Positions 1 through 9,422 are shown, numbered from the stretch's first letter. The stretch is 64,000 nt of DNA from Marinobacter sp. (GCF_014859525.1 NZ_JACUUB010000004.1:1-64000), one strand, 5' to 3'. Numbers and translations are program-made. Notes: generated from the sequence alone by a model not told the origin.

Positions 1-18
1 TCAGGCTCTTAATACCCT

Positions 19-53
19 AACCCCCGACAGCGTCGCTGCCGGGGGTTTTTTAT
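19..53 (+). terminator. Rho-independent terminator of the gene upstream of the window
   Basis: A GC-rich hairpin has arms at 21-31 and 35-45 (CCCCCG pairs with CGGGGG, then one A-C mismatch, then CAGC with GCTG) around a three-base loop. A run of six T follows at 46-51. It ends whatever gene lies to the left of the window and insulates leuA from it. Confidence 0.85.
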
Positions 54-61
54 TTCCAGTT

Positions 62-83
62 CGGAAGAAGTGATATACTTCCG
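62..83 (+). promoter_or_regulatory. Possible leuA promoter -10 with overlapping dyad
   Basis: TATACT at 74-79 resembles a sigma-70 -10 box, but no good -35 box is seen at the right distance. The box lies inside an inverted repeat, CGGAAG at 62-67 and CTTCCG at 78-83, with a second pairing GAAGT (67-71) and ACTTC (77-81). The dyad could be a repressor site or chance; no regulator can be named. Confidence 0.35.
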
Positions 84-119
84 CCATTATTCAAAACAAG
101 TTCTGATGGGAGCCTTGCA

Positions 120-1670
120 ATGGCCGCTACTGATCATCTGGTCATTTTTGACACCACGCTCCGGGACGGCGAGCAAAGCCCCGGCGCCACCATGAACAAG
201 AATGAAAAGCTCCGGATTGCCAAGGTGCTCGAGAAACTTCGAGTCGATGTGATCGAAGCGGGTTTTGCCATTGCCAGCCAGGGCGACTTTGAGGCGGTCA
301 AGGGTATCGCTGAAACAGTCAAGGGTTCGACCGTGTGTAGCCTGGCAAGAGCCCTGGACAAAGACATTGATCGGGCCGCCGAAGCTATTCGTCCGGCAGA
401 AAGTGGCCGGATACATACGTTCATCGCGACTTCCCCTATCCATATGAAGCATAAGCTTCAGATGGAGCCGGACCAAGTGGTAGAGCAGGCTGTTCGAGCG
501 GTTAAGCGTGCGCGCAGTCATGTTGATGACGTTGAGTTTTCCTGTGAGGATGCTGGTCGTTCAGAGCTGGATTTTCTGTGTCGTATCATCGAGGCTGCCA
601 TTGATGCAGGTGCTCGCACGATTAATATTCCGGATACTGTTGGGTACGCAATTCCTGAGCAGTTTGGCGAGACCATCCGGCAGTTGCTGAACCGGATCCC
701 TAACGCAGATAAGGCTATATTTTCGGTACACTGCCACAACGATTTGGGCCTTGCGGTCGCCAATTCGTTGGCCGCCGTCAGTAACGGCGCTCGGCAGGTG
801 GAATGTACGATCAATGGGTTGGGTGAGCGTGCCGGCAACGCCTCACTCGAAGAGATCGTGATGGCCGTTCGCACCCGCAAGGACCTCTTCAATATTGACA
901 CCCGTATTGATAGTCAACACATCGTTCCGGCTTCCCGGCTGGTGTCCACGATCACCGGCTTTCCGGTACAGCCAAATAAGGCCATCGTTGGTGCTAATGC
1001 ATTTGCCCATGAGTCCGGGATTCACCAGGACGGGGTTCTGAAGCACCGCGAAACCTATGAAATTATGCGAGCTGAGGATGTCGGCTGGCACACCAACAGC
1101 CTGGTTTTGGGCAAGCATTCTGGTCGCAACGCCTTTCGTACTCGGTTGCTAGAACTTGGCATACAGTTTGAGACTGAAACCGAGCTTAATGAGGCATTTA
1201 CGCGGTTCAAGGCGTTGGCCGATCTGAAGCATGAGATCTTCGATGAAGACCTCCAGGCCATCGCCAGTGATACCCGGCAAAAAGAGGAAGACGGCCGCTA
1301 CGGTCTGGTCTGCATGCAGGTGTGCTCTGAGACCGGTGTCGTACCTAATGCACGCCTCACCATGTTGCTTGATGGCAAAGAGCACGCGGTAGAAGCAGAA
1401 GGTAGTGGCCCGGTAGACGCCACCTTTAAAGCGATTGAGTCATTGGTTGATTCCGGCTGTAATCTGCAACTGTATTCGGTAAATAACATTACGAGTGGGA
1501 CCGATGCCCAGGGCGAGGTAACAGTCCGCCTGGAGCGGGGTGGCCGCATTGTGAATGGTGTCGGTGCAGACACCGATATTATTATTGCCTCTGCGAAAGC
1601 CTATATTGAGGCGCTCAACCTTATTGCTCGTGGCGGCACTCGTCATCATCCTCAGGGCGGGGATGTCTGA
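120..1670 (+). CDS. leuA: 2-isopropylmalate synthase
   Basis: LeuA condenses acetyl-CoA with 2-oxoisovalerate, the first committed step of leucine synthesis, in the cytoplasm. The protein has 516 residues, close to the E. coli enzyme. The TIM-barrel domain begins with the DTTLRDGEQ signature at residues 11-19, and the metal-binding HCH motif is at 204-206. The C-terminal part from about residue 375 looks like the LeuA allosteric domain, so leucine feedback is expected. The ATG at 120 follows GGGAG at a normal distance. A terminator precedes it and holD follows after 28 bases, so leuA may be co-transcribed with holD-rimI. Confidence 0.97.
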   Translation: MAATDHLVIFDTTLRDGEQSPGATMNKNEKLRIAKVLEKLRVDVIEAGFAIASQGDFEAVKGIAETVKGSTVCSLARALDKDIDRAAEAIRPAESGRIHTFIATSPIHMKHKLQMEPDQVVEQAVRAVKRARSHVDDVEFSCEDAGRSELDFLCRIIEAAIDAGARTINIPDTVGYAIPEQFGETIRQLLNRIPNADKAIFSVHCHNDLGLAVANSLAAVSNGARQVECTINGLGERAGNASLEEIVMAVRTRKDLFNIDTRIDSQHIVPASRLVSTITGFPVQPNKAIVGANAFAHESGIHQDGVLKHRETYEIMRAEDVGWHTNSLVLGKHSGRNAFRTRLLELGIQFETETELNEAFTRFKALADLKHEIFDEDLQAIASDTRQKEEDGRYGLVCMQVCSETGVVPNARLTMLLDGKEHAVEAEGSGPVDATFKAIESLVDSGCNLQLYSVNNITSGTDAQGEVTVRLERGGRIVNGVGADTDIIIASAKAYIEALNLIARGGTRHHPQGGDV

Positions 1671-1698
1671 AATTCTATCATATGACGGAGTGCTCTAA

Positions 1699-2532
1699 GT
1701 GACGCAGGAAGTGGTTCGATCAGAGGCGGCGCGTCAGTTCTATCTGGGCATGGCGGGAATCCGCACATGGTATGCCCGAGAGCCTTTGCCGGGGGCCGCC
1801 CCGAGTTCTGACTTAGACTTTGGGACGGTCCATCGAGATCTTGCAACCGCAGAGTCGCCCTCTCCTGTAAAACCGGCCCCCGTGCCCATCTCGCGATCGG
1901 ATACCGGCAATAAGGACAAGCTGGCGCGCCTGAAAACACTGATGGGCGCCGAGCCTGAGCGGCCATCAATGTCTGCCGGATCTCAAAGTTCACTCGTTGT
2001 CGAGGGACCGGAAGACAGTGCACCGTTATCTTCCGCCGATGATCAGAAAGAAGCTACTGACGATGCTGAGCGTGCGGGCTCAAGGAGCGTGTCGGTCACT
2101 CAGGCGCCCAAGCTGTGTTTGCAGTGTTGGACGGGTGACCGGGTTCTCTTGTTGGCGAATCTCTCCGAGGAGGCCAGCCTGTCGTTGCAAGAAACGCTGG
2201 CGCTTAACATTGTTCGTAGTCTGGGTGAAACGGCTACCCATCAATTGGGCGTGCTTCGCTGGCCCCTGTTTAATAATTTGAAAGTGTCTTTGAACAGCGA
2301 AACCAATCTTGCGGTTTTGCTCCGGGAGTACTTGGCGAACGACTCAGGTAAATCCGTGATCACGCTCGGCCTGCCTACTGACTCGTCGGTTATTGCCAAT
2401 ATCCTCGGCGACGTTCTTGAAAAGACACCAGACATCGTCTTCGATCAGTCGTTGGCGGCACTGGCTGCAAACCCCGACCTCAAGCGGCAGTTGTGGCAGC
2501 TCATCAAGCCGTTGGCCGCCGGGGCTCGATGA
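1699..2532 (+). CDS. holD: Probable DNA polymerase III psi subunit, strongly diverged
   Basis: I read this as HolD, which links the clamp loader to chi and so to SSB. The E. coli psi N-terminus (L..LGI..W..R.P) is matched by residues 16-32, with G20, I21, W24 and R27. The E. coli C-terminal ANP...LWQ motif is matched near residues 255-270 (ANPDLKRQLWQLI). E. coli holD also overlaps rimI, as here, and from memory a cryptic psi was found at this position in pseudomonads. At 277 residues it is about twice the E. coli length. The extra part is a Pro-, Ser- and Glu-rich, probably disordered segment around residues 35-125. The start is GTG with GGAG ten bases upstream. Without the context it would be called hypothetical. 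Confidence 0.75.
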   Translation: MTQEVVRSEAARQFYLGMAGIRTWYAREPLPGAAPSSDLDFGTVHRDLATAESPSPVKPAPVPISRSDTGNKDKLARLKTLMGAEPERPSMSAGSQSSLVVEGPEDSAPLSSADDQKEATDDAERAGSRSVSVTQAPKLCLQCWTGDRVLLLANLSEEASLSLQETLALNIVRSLGETATHQLGVLRWPLFNNLKVSLNSETNLAVLLREYLANDSGKSVITLGLPTDSSVIANILGDVLEKTPDIVFDQSLAALAANPDLKRQLWQLIKPLAAGAR

Positions 2533-3008
2533 GTTCTTCGATTTTTGATCAGGTTCGGCTTCAGGATCTGGAGTTTCGTCCAATGACGACGGGCGATCTC
2601 CCGAAGGTGCTGGAGCTTGAGTTGCTTGGCTACTCCCACCCGTGGACCGAGGGGGTGTTTCGGGATTGTTTTAAAGAAAACTATCGGCTCTGGTCGATGG
2701 TTCAGGGGGAAGTGCTTCGGGGTTACGCGGTCGTCAATTATATGGTCGATGAGGCCCACCTTCTGAACATCTGTGTGCATCCTTGTCTTCGGGGTCAGGG
2801 AGCAGGACGGAAACTTTTGCGCCATGTGCTGTCGACATCGGTCAAGGAAGGCATGGTGCAAATGCTTCTTGAGGTCAGAGATACTAATGAAGCCGCAACT
2901 GCGCTCTATGTGAGCGAGGGCTTCGAAGAAATTGGCCGCCGGCCCGGATATTATCCAGCCGCAGCCGGGCGTGAAGATGCCCGTGTGATGGCGTATCGGT
3001 TCACGTGA
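2529..3008 (+). CDS. rimI: Ribosomal protein bS18 N-acetyltransferase
   Basis: A GNAT-fold acetyltransferase of 159 residues that modifies the N-terminal alanine of ribosomal protein bS18. The acetyl-CoA loop RGQGAG is visible in the middle, followed by the usual E(V/L)RDTNEAA and LYVSEGFEEIGRRPGYY segments of RimI. I chose the ATG at 2529 because it overlaps the holD stop as ATGA and because the encoded start matches the family length. An earlier in-frame start at 2493 would add twelve residues inside holD. The overlap implies translational coupling with holD. Confidence 0.95.
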   Translation: MSSSIFDQVRLQDLEFRPMTTGDLPKVLELELLGYSHPWTEGVFRDCFKENYRLWSMVQGEVLRGYAVVNYMVDEAHLLNICVHPCLRGQGAGRKLLRHVLSTSVKEGMVQMLLEVRDTNEAATALYVSEGFEEIGRRPGYYPAAAGREDARVMAYRFT

Positions 3009-3068
3009 GCATTGCCTAACCCGTATAATGCGGTGCTTTCATCCAATCCATTCAGGTTTTCGTTGTCT

Positions 3069-4649
3069 ATGTCTAACCTATCTCAGGAAGTGGCAAAGCG
3101 CCGCACCTTTGCGATCATCTCGCACCCGGACGCGGGTAAAACGACCATTACCGAAAAAGTACTGCTGTTTGGTCAGGCGATCCAGAAAGCAGGCACGGTC
3201 AAAGGTAAAAAGTCTGGTCAGCACGCAAAGTCTGACTGGATGGAAATGGAAAAGGAACGGGGCATATCAGTAACTACTTCGGTGATGCAGTTCCCTTACG
3301 GCGGCAAGTTGGTCAACTTGCTGGATACGCCGGGCCATGAAGATTTCTCGGAGGATACCTATCGCACGCTGACGGCTGTTGACTCCTGCTTGATGGTGAT
3401 CGATAGCGCCAAGGGTGTTGAGGAACGCACCATCAAGCTGATGGAAGTAACGCGCCTGCGTGACACGCCGATTCTGACGTTTATGAATAAGCTGGATCGG
3501 GATACGCGAGATCCGATTGAGCTGATGGATGAAGTTGAAGACGTTCTGAAGATTGCCTGCGCACCCATTACCTGGCCGATTGGCATGGGTAAAAGCTTCA
3601 AGGGCATCTATCACCTTTACCGGGACGAAGTGGTTCTGTATCAGTCAGGGCAGGGTCACACGATTCAGGAGAGACGTGTTATCAAAGGGTTGGATAATCC
3701 TGATTTGGAGCAGGCTCTGGGTGGCTACGCTTCCGACCTGCGGGACGAGATTGAGCTGGTGAAGGGTGCGTCCCACGAATTTGATCAGGACGCTTTTCTG
3801 GCCGGTCAACTGACACCGGTATTCTTTGGGACGGCGTTGGGTAACTTCGGTGTTGACCATATGCTGGACGGATTGGTTGAATGGGCACCCGCACCGCTAC
3901 CCCGCGAGACCGACACCAGAATGGTTGAGCCTGCTGACGAAGATTTTTCGGGCTTTGTGTTTAAAATTCAGGCGAATATGGACCCCCAGCACCGGGATCG
4001 CGTGGCCTTTATGCGCATCGTCTCTGGTAAATACAGTCAGGGCATGAAAGCTCGCCATGTGCGAATTGCCAAAGACGTCAGATTTTCTGATGCACTGACG
4101 TTTATGGCGGGCGATCGTGAGCATGCCGAAGAAGCCTTTGCGGGCGACATTATTGGTCTGCATAACCACGGCACCATTCAGTTGGGTGACACCTTCACCG
4201 CCGGCGAGAATATGAAGTTCACCGGTATTCCGAACTTCGCACCAGAACTGTTCCGCCGCATTCGTCTGAAGGATCCGCTCAAGGCCAAGCAATTACAGAA
4301 GGGGCTAATTCAGCTCTCTGAGGAGGGCGCGGTGCAGGTGTTCCGGCCGGTACGGAATAACGACTTGATCGTGGGCGCCGTGGGTGTGCTGCAGTTTGAT
4401 GTTGTGGTGAGTCGGTTGAAGAGTGAATACAAGGTTGAGGCGATATACGAGCCGATCAACGTGGCGACCGCGCGTTGGGTGACGTGTGACGATGAGCGGA
4501 AGCTCGACGAGTTCCAGCGCAAAAACCAGGAAAACGTCGCTCTCGATGGTGGAGATCGGCTGGCTTATATCGCCCCGACCATGGTGAATCTGAATCTGGC
4601 CCAAGAGCGCTATCCGGATATCAAGTTCCACAAGACTCGAGAGCACTGA
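3069..4649 (+). CDS. prfC: Peptide chain release factor 3
   Basis: RF3 is a GTPase that recycles RF1 and RF2 from the ribosome after peptide release. The protein has 526 residues from ATG 3069, as in E. coli. GTPase motifs are clear: HPDAGKT at residues 19-25 (G1), DTPGHEDF (G3) and NKLDRD (G4). The remainder matches the EF-G-like domains of RF3. An upstream in-frame start at 3012 would add 19 residues unlike the family, so I rejected it. The gap to rimI is 60 bases and to tatD 23. Confidence 0.97.
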   Translation: MSNLSQEVAKRRTFAIISHPDAGKTTITEKVLLFGQAIQKAGTVKGKKSGQHAKSDWMEMEKERGISVTTSVMQFPYGGKLVNLLDTPGHEDFSEDTYRTLTAVDSCLMVIDSAKGVEERTIKLMEVTRLRDTPILTFMNKLDRDTRDPIELMDEVEDVLKIACAPITWPIGMGKSFKGIYHLYRDEVVLYQSGQGHTIQERRVIKGLDNPDLEQALGGYASDLRDEIELVKGASHEFDQDAFLAGQLTPVFFGTALGNFGVDHMLDGLVEWAPAPLPRETDTRMVEPADEDFSGFVFKIQANMDPQHRDRVAFMRIVSGKYSQGMKARHVRIAKDVRFSDALTFMAGDREHAEEAFAGDIIGLHNHGTIQLGDTFTAGENMKFTGIPNFAPELFRRIRLKDPLKAKQLQKGLIQLSEEGAVQVFRPVRNNDLIVGAVGVLQFDVVVSRLKSEYKVEAIYEPINVATARWVTCDDERKLDEFQRKNQENVALDGGDRLAYIAPTMVNLNLAQERYPDIKFHKTREH

Positions 4650-4672
4650 ATCGACGATTTCGGGAGAGGTGC

Positions 4673-5446
4673 ATGCAGCTGATCGACGCTCACTGCCATT
4701 TTGACTTTCCCTATTTTGACAATATTCGCGATCAGGAGCTGGTTCGTGCCCGGCAAGAAGGTGTCTCAGCGTTGGTAATACCGGGCGTGCGTCGCCACGA
4801 CTGGCCGAGAGTTCGGGCATTGTCGGCGCCAGAGCAGGGTGTGTGGTACTGCCTTGGGATTCATCCCTGGTATGTCGATGAGCATCACGAACAGGATTTG
4901 TCCTTACTGGAGTCGACGCTGGCCTCGCTCCCCCCGGGTTGTGTTGGCCTCGGTGAGTGTGGTCTCGATGCGCTCTGGGGCGATATAGACCGGCAACAGG
5001 AATGGTTTCGGGCCCAGGTTGGAATTGCCTCTCGAGTCAACCTGCCTTTGATTATTCACTCGGTGAAAACGCACGATCAGATATATGGAGTGCTCCGGTC
5101 GGCAAATTGGTCTGGTCGCGCGTTGGTGCATGGTTTTTCCGGTAGCTATCAGCAGGCCCGAAAACTCGTCGATCTAGGTTGTTATATTGGGGTCGGAGGG
5201 GTAATAACCTACGCTCGCGCCCACAAGACCCGTGACACCATGGCAAGGCTGCCAATTGAGGCTCTGGTTCTTGAAACAGACGCCCCGGACATGGCCCCTG
5301 CCGGTGTGCCAAAGGGTAAAAACTCTCCAGTCTACCTGCCACAGATTATGCGTGCGCTGGCCGGGCTCAGGGGGCAGTCTGCGGAGCAGATAGCACCAAC
5401 GCTGTTTGAGAATGCCTGCAAATTATACGGTTGGTCTGGGGTGTGA
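4673..5446 (+). CDS. TatD family metal-dependent hydrolase
   Basis: A 257-residue TIM-barrel hydrolase of the TatD/YcfH/YjjV family. The metal-binding HxH is at residues 7-9 (DAHCHF), and later metal or acid residues are seen in GECGLD, IIHS, HGFSGS and ETDAPD. Family members are metal-dependent deoxyribonucleases, and some act on D-aminoacyl-tRNA or in DNA repair. The paralogue cannot be fixed from sequence alone; in E. coli yjjV lies close to prfC and rimI, so yjjV is the likeliest counterpart. The SD is GGGAGAGG just before ATG 4673. Confidence 0.9.
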   Translation: MQLIDAHCHFDFPYFDNIRDQELVRARQEGVSALVIPGVRRHDWPRVRALSAPEQGVWYCLGIHPWYVDEHHEQDLSLLESTLASLPPGCVGLGECGLDALWGDIDRQQEWFRAQVGIASRVNLPLIIHSVKTHDQIYGVLRSANWSGRALVHGFSGSYQQARKLVDLGCYIGVGGVITYARAHKTRDTMARLPIEALVLETDAPDMAPAGVPKGKNSPVYLPQIMRALAGLRGQSAEQIAPTLFENACKLYGWSGV

Positions 5447-5489
5447 GTATTGCGGGAATAGGGGATTAACGAAACACTTTTCGGTAGGG

Positions 5490-5518
5490 TTGGTTTTCCG
5501 AAGCGGTTCGAGTATACT
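5490..5518 (+). promoter_or_regulatory. Promoter of rplM-rpsI
   Basis: TTGGTT at 5490-5495 and TATACT at 5513-5518 are separated by 17 bases, a good sigma-70 arrangement. Transcription would start near 5525, leaving a leader of about 140 bases before rplM. In E. coli the rplM leader mediates feedback control by L13. This leader includes a small hairpin, AGGT-GTGA-ACCT at 5586-5597, with a GNRA loop. Feedback control here is an inference. Confidence 0.6.
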
Positions 5519-5666
5519 TCGCGACCTGGCTTTTCAAGGCGATGGCGCTATCTCAGCCCCGAATGGTGTCATTGCAGTAATAAACAGGTGTGAACCTCCT
5601 CCGGATGCCTTGCATGTACCGGTGGTGGTTTTTAACGTTTCTTTTATAGCGTTCAAGGCGGAATAA

Positions 5667-6095
5667 ATGAAGACTCTGAGTGCGAAACCAGAAGCCGTAA
5701 AACGTGACTGGTACGTTGTAGACGCAGCCGGCAAGACGCTGGGTCGTCTGTCAACCGAAATCGCCCTTCGTCTGCGGGGCAAGCATAAGCCTGAGTATAC
5801 CCCTCACGTGGACACTGGCGACTATATCGTCGTAATTAATGCCAGCCAGGTGAAGGTTACCGGCAAAAAGGCATCGGATAAAATGTATTACAGCCACACC
5901 GGCTTTCCAGGTGGAATCAAATCCATCAGTTTCGAGAAGCTGGTAGACAAGGCTCCCGAGCAAATCATTCAGAAGGCCGTAAAAGGTATGCTTCCGAAGG
6001 GTCCGCTTGGTCGCGCCATGTTCAAGAAGCTTAAAGTCTACGCCGGCGCTGAGCATGCTCATGCAGCCCAGCAGCCCAAAGAACTCGACATCTAA
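5667..6095 (+). CDS. rplM: 50S ribosomal protein L13
   Basis: A 142-residue protein, the standard length of uL13, which binds 23S rRNA early in large-subunit assembly. The start [20 protein letters not shown] and the [12 protein letters not shown] segment are typical. The gene is first in the rplM-rpsI operon, whose order is conserved across bacteria; only 12 bases separate it from rpsI. Confidence 0.99.
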   Translation: MKTLSAKPEAVKRDWYVVDAAGKTLGRLSTEIALRLRGKHKPEYTPHVDTGDYIVVINASQVKVTGKKASDKMYYSHTGFPGGIKSISFEKLVDKAPEQIIQKAVKGMLPKGPLGRAMFKKLKVYAGAEHAHAAQQPKELDI

Positions 6096-6107
6096 CGGAA
6101 GGCGGAT

Positions 6108-6500
6108 ATGTCTGTAGCACAAAATTACGGTACGGGTCGCCGCAAGTCATCTACGGCTCGAGTTTTCATCAAGCCGGGAAGCGGCAATATCTCTATTAAC
6201 GGTCGCACAATCGAGGATTTCTTCGGTCGTGAGACACTTCGAATGATCGTTCGTCAGCCACTGGTTGTTGCTGAGTCCGCGGATCGCTTCGATATCATGG
6301 TCACCGTAAAGGGTGGTGGTATCAGCGGCCAGGCCGGAGCGATTCGCCACGGTTTGACCCGTGCGTTGATGGATTACGACGAAACTCTTCGCCCTGCGCT
6401 GCGTAAAGCGGGTTATGTTACCCGTGACGCTCGTAAGGTTGAGCGTAAGAAGGTTGGTTTGCGCAAGGCGCGTAAGCGTCCTCAGTACTCCAAGCGTTAA
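6108..6500 (+). CDS. rpsI: 30S ribosomal protein S9
   Basis: A 130-residue uS9. The C-terminus [11 protein letters not shown] is the conserved tail that reaches the P-site tRNA in the 30S subunit. The central [14 protein letters not shown] and the [10 protein letters not shown] segment are standard. It is the last gene of the operon and is followed by a strong terminator. An SD-like GGAAGGCGG lies just before ATG 6108. Confidence 0.99.
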   Translation: MSVAQNYGTGRRKSSTARVFIKPGSGNISINGRTIEDFFGRETLRMIVRQPLVVAESADRFDIMVTVKGGGISGQAGAIRHGLTRALMDYDETLRPALRKAGYVTRDARKVERKKVGLRKARKRPQYSKR

Positions 6501-6524
6501 TCGACATTTTATGTCGACGGGAAA

Positions 6525-6550
6525 GCCCGGCCCTATGGTCGGGTTTTTTT
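6525..6550 (+). terminator. Terminator of rplM-rpsI
   Basis: CCCGGCC at 6526-6532 pairs with GGTCGGG at 6537-6543 (one G-U), with a four-base loop and seven T at 6544-6550. This is a textbook intrinsic terminator 25 bases after rpsI. A second small dyad, TCGACAT/ATGTCGA at 6501-6517, precedes it. Confidence 0.9.
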
Positions 6551-6589
6551 GTATCTGGGGTCTCTCCGAATATTGATTTGATGCAGGGT

Positions 6590-6659
6590 TGAGCGCTGAC
6601 ATGAGCCTTTCCGGCTTGTAAGCCGGGGGTAATTTCATTACCATTTCAGCGCTTATAAT
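6590..6659 (+). promoter_or_regulatory. petABC upstream region: nested inverted repeats and -10 box
   Basis: Three dyads are stacked here. AGCGCTGA (6592-6599) pairs with TCAGCGCT (6646-6653). It encloses CCGGCTT-GT-AAGCCGG (6611-6626) and GGTAAT-TTC-ATTACC (6628-6642). The outer helix extends to ten pairs with one G-U (6590-6655). TATAAT at 6654-6659 abuts the outer arm and could be the -10 of petA. If so the dyads would be operator DNA. If transcription begins further left, the same bases would fold into a three-way RNA junction. Confidence 0.5.
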
Positions 6660-6736
6660 TTTGGGTTGTGAAGTCCTTTTCGAAGCGCAGTGCCGGTTTT
6701 CCGCGTCTGTGCCTCGCCTGATGGGAGAAAACCATA

Positions 6737-7330
6737 ATGAGTAATGGCGACGTGAACCAAGGTCGACGCCGATTTCTGGTCGGTGCTACGTCCGTGGTAG
6801 GTGGTGTCGGCGTCGTCGGTGCAGCGGTTCCTTTCGTGGCGTCCTGGAATCCCAGTGCGAAAGCGGAAGCGGCCGGTGCTCCGGTAACCGTAAGTGTCGA
6901 CAAAATCGAACCTGGTCAACAAATTACCGTCGAGTGGCGGGGTAAGCCGGTATGGATCATCCGGCGAACTGAGGAGATGCTCGAGAACATCGAGACGCTG
7001 TCTCCGCGCATGAAAGATCCTGAGTCTGAAGATCCGCAGCAGCCAGGGTATATCACTGGTGCTCAGCGCTCTATCAAGCCTGAGTTCATAGTGCTGGTGG
7101 GTATTTGTACCCACCTGGGCTGCGTGCCGAGCTATCGTCCTGAGGTGGCTCCTGCAGATCTTGGTGGTGAGTGGCTGGGTGGTCTATTCTGTCCGTGCCA
7201 TGGTTCCCGATTCGATCTGTCCGGTCGTGTCTATTCTAATCAGCCTGCTCCGCTGAACCTTGAAGTTCCGCCGTACCGGTTTGATGATGATGCGACCATG
7301 ACAATTGGTCTTGATCCGGAGGCGGCGTAA
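6737..7330 (+). CDS. petA: Ubiquinol-cytochrome c reductase Rieske iron-sulfur subunit
   Basis: The Rieske subunit of respiratory complex III, carrying a 2Fe-2S cluster that takes electrons from ubiquinol and passes them to cytochrome c1. It has 197 residues. A twin-arginine signal is seen at residues 9-14 (GRRRFL), then a membrane segment around 15-37. Cluster ligands are in CTHLGC (124-129) and CPCHGS (152-157). The stop codon overlaps the petB start, TAATGA. A strong GGGAG precedes ATG 6737. Confidence 0.98.
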   Translation: MSNGDVNQGRRRFLVGATSVVGGVGVVGAAVPFVASWNPSAKAEAAGAPVTVSVDKIEPGQQITVEWRGKPVWIIRRTEEMLENIETLSPRMKDPESEDPQQPGYITGAQRSIKPEFIVLVGICTHLGCVPSYRPEVAPADLGGEWLGGLFCPCHGSRFDLSGRVYSNQPAPLNLEVPPYRFDDDATMTIGLDPEAA

Positions 7331-8562
7331 TGAACAAGCTGATTAATTGGGTAGATGAGCGTTTGCCGGTCGTCGAGGCCTGGAACAAACACCTGGCGAA
7401 ATATTACGCCCCCAAGAACTTTAACGTTTGGTATTTCTTTGGTTCGCTGGCGATGCTGGTTCTGGTTAACCAGTTGGTGACCGGTATCTGGCTGACTATG
7501 AGCTATAACCCGTCGGCGGAAGGTGCATTTGCTTCCGTTGAATACATCATGCGCGATGTGGAATGGGGTTGGTTGTTGCGTTACCTGCACTCCACCGGCG
7601 CGTCGGCGTTCTTTGTGGTGGTGTACCTCCACATGTTCCGTGGCCTGATGTATGGCTCATACCAGAAGCCCCGTGAGCTGATCTGGATTTTCGGCATGCT
7701 CATTTACCTGGTGCTGATGGCTGAAGCGTTCATGGGCTACCTGTTGCCATGGGGTCAGATGTCTTACTGGGGTGCCCAGGTTATCGTTAACCTGTTCGGT
7801 GCAATTCCGATCATTGGCGAGGATCTTTCCTTGTGGATTCGTGGTGACTACCTGATCTCAGGTATTACCCTGAACCGATTCTTTGCACTGCACGTTGTCG
7901 CGCTGCCGATCGTTCTGCTGGGTCTGGTTGTGCTCCATATTCTTGCGCTGCACGAAGTGGGCTCAAACAACCCTGATGGTATTGATATCAAGAAGAATAA
8001 AGATGAAAACGGTATTCCGAAAGACGGTATTCCGTTCCACCCTTATTACAGCGTGCACGACCTGATGGGCGTGGGTGTCTTCTTCTTCATCTTCTTCATC
8101 GTGGTGTTCTACTTCCCGGAGATGGGCGGTCTGTTCCTCGAGAAGCCAAACTTTGAACCGGCTAACAACCTGAAAACGCCTGCTCACATTGCTCCGGTCT
8201 GGTATTTTACGCCCTTCTACGCGATGCTGCGTGCGGTGACGGTGGACCTGTTTGGTCTGGATGCCAAGTTCTGGGGTGTGGTTGTAATGGGCGCAGCGAT
8301 TGCGATTCTGTTCGTGCTGCCCTGGCTCGACAAGAGCCCGGTTCGCTCCATCCGTTACAAAGGCTGGCTGAGCAAGATCGCACTGGCAATCTTCGTGGTG
8401 AGCTTTGTAGTGCTGGGGTATCTTGGTATTGTGCCCGCCACTGAAGGTCGTACCATTGCTGCTCAGATTCTGACGGTGTTGTACTTCCTGTACTTTATTC
8501 TCATGCCGTTCTACACGCGCATGGAAAAAACCAAGCCAGTACCAGAGAGGGTGACAGGATAA
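7330..8562 (+). CDS. petB: Cytochrome b subunit of the bc1 complex
   Basis: The 410-residue membrane core of complex III, with both quinone sites and two b hemes. Heme ligands are H87/H188 and H101/H203, in two paired transmembrane helices. The Qo-site motif reads PVWY at 289-292 instead of the more widespread PEWY; as I recall, PVWY is common in beta- and gammaproteobacteria, so this is probably lineage-typical. Several further hydrophobic segments follow. It overlaps petA by one base and petC starts at its stop. Confidence 0.98.
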   Translation: MNKLINWVDERLPVVEAWNKHLAKYYAPKNFNVWYFFGSLAMLVLVNQLVTGIWLTMSYNPSAEGAFASVEYIMRDVEWGWLLRYLHSTGASAFFVVVYLHMFRGLMYGSYQKPRELIWIFGMLIYLVLMAEAFMGYLLPWGQMSYWGAQVIVNLFGAIPIIGEDLSLWIRGDYLISGITLNRFFALHVVALPIVLLGLVVLHILALHEVGSNNPDGIDIKKNKDENGIPKDGIPFHPYYSVHDLMGVGVFFFIFFIVVFYFPEMGGLFLEKPNFEPANNLKTPAHIAPVWYFTPFYAMLRAVTVDLFGLDAKFWGVVVMGAAIAILFVLPWLDKSPVRSIRYKGWLSKIALAIFVVSFVVLGYLGIVPATEGRTIAAQILTVLYFLYFILMPFYTRMEKTKPVPERVTG

Positions 8563-9317
8563 TGAGAAAGCTGATTTTTGGTCTTTTCATCGCGATCCTG
8601 CCGGCCTTCGGGCTGGCAGCTGCTCCCGGCGGTGCTCTGGATTCCATGAAGCCGGATCACACCAATACGGAATCGTTGCAGAGAGGTGCTGCACTGTTCA
8701 CCAACTACTGCATGGGGTGTCACTCCATGGAGTACGCTCGATACAAGCGGGTGTCCGATGATCTGGAGATTCCTGCGGATCTGTTCGAGGAAAATCTGAT
8801 TTTTACCGGTGCAAGAATCGGTGAGTTAATGCAGATTTCCATGAGCAAGGACATGGCGGCTGGCTGGTTTGGTGCTCCGCCACCTGACTTGACTCTGGTA
8901 ACGCGTGTGCGCAGTGAATCCTGGGTGTTTTCGTATCTGCGCGGTTTCTATCAGGACGACTCGCGTCCGTTGGGCGTGAATAACGTGGTGTTCGGCAACG
9001 TCGGTATGCCTCACGTAATGGTAGAAATGCAGGGTCTGTGTGCCGTTGAGCCTCGAATTGGTGTGGGTGCTTCGGTCGAGCCGTTGAGTGGGAATATCAA
9101 CAACTCGGATGTGTGCCCGGAGTATGCGATTGAGGGCAGCATGTCTGCTGCTGAGTTCGATCGCGCCATGTGGGATCTGACTAACTTCATGTCCTACATG
9201 GGTGACCCGGTAAAGGTTGAGCGCGAACGCCTGGGTATATTCGTGCTGATCTTTGTGGCGATCTTCTTCATCTTTGCGTACCTGCTTAACCGCGAGTACT
9301 GGAAAGACGTACACTAA
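8562..9317 (+). CDS. petC: Cytochrome c1
   Basis: The heme c subunit of complex III, 251 residues. A Sec signal peptide occupies about residues 1-20 (hydrophobic core then LAAAPGG). The covalent heme site is CMGCH at 50-54. A C-terminal transmembrane helix (LGIFVLIFVAIFFIFAYLL) anchors the periplasmic domain, and a short basic or acidic tail follows. The start overlaps the petB stop as TAATGAG, completing a tightly coupled petABC operon. Confidence 0.98.
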   Translation: MRKLIFGLFIAILPAFGLAAAPGGALDSMKPDHTNTESLQRGAALFTNYCMGCHSMEYARYKRVSDDLEIPADLFEENLIFTGARIGELMQISMSKDMAAGWFGAPPPDLTLVTRVRSESWVFSYLRGFYQDDSRPLGVNNVVFGNVGMPHVMVEMQGLCAVEPRIGVGASVEPLSGNINNSDVCPEYAIEGSMSAAEFDRAMWDLTNFMSYMGDPVKVERERLGIFVLIFVAIFFIFAYLLNREYWKDVH

Positions 9318-9342
9318 GATTTAGGGTATAATCTTCAATCCT

Positions 9343-9378
9343 GAATTCCAGCGGGTCGGTAAGGCTCGCTGGAATTTT
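9343..9378 (+). terminator. Hairpin after petABC, probable terminator
   Basis: AATTCCAGCG (9344-9353) and CGCTGGAATT (9367-9376) form a perfect ten-pair stem with a 13-base loop. Only a short T-rich tail follows, so termination may be partial. A TATAAT at 9327-9332 lies just upstream without a -35 box. If that were the sspA promoter the hairpin would sit in the sspA leader, but I favour the terminator reading. Confidence 0.6.
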
Positions 9379-9422
9379 GCGTTTGTGCATTGTTTCGATT
9401 TTCAGAATCGTGAGGTAGTTAT

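Noticed and set aside
5406-5666. An 86-codon frame in the rplM leader
   Set aside because: It overlaps the tatD end and the rplM promoter, has no homology that I recognise, and no convincing ribosome site.
9327-9332. TATAAT after petC as the sspA promoter
   Set aside because: No -35 box lies at a proper distance and a strong hairpin follows at once; I could not support it beyond a mention.
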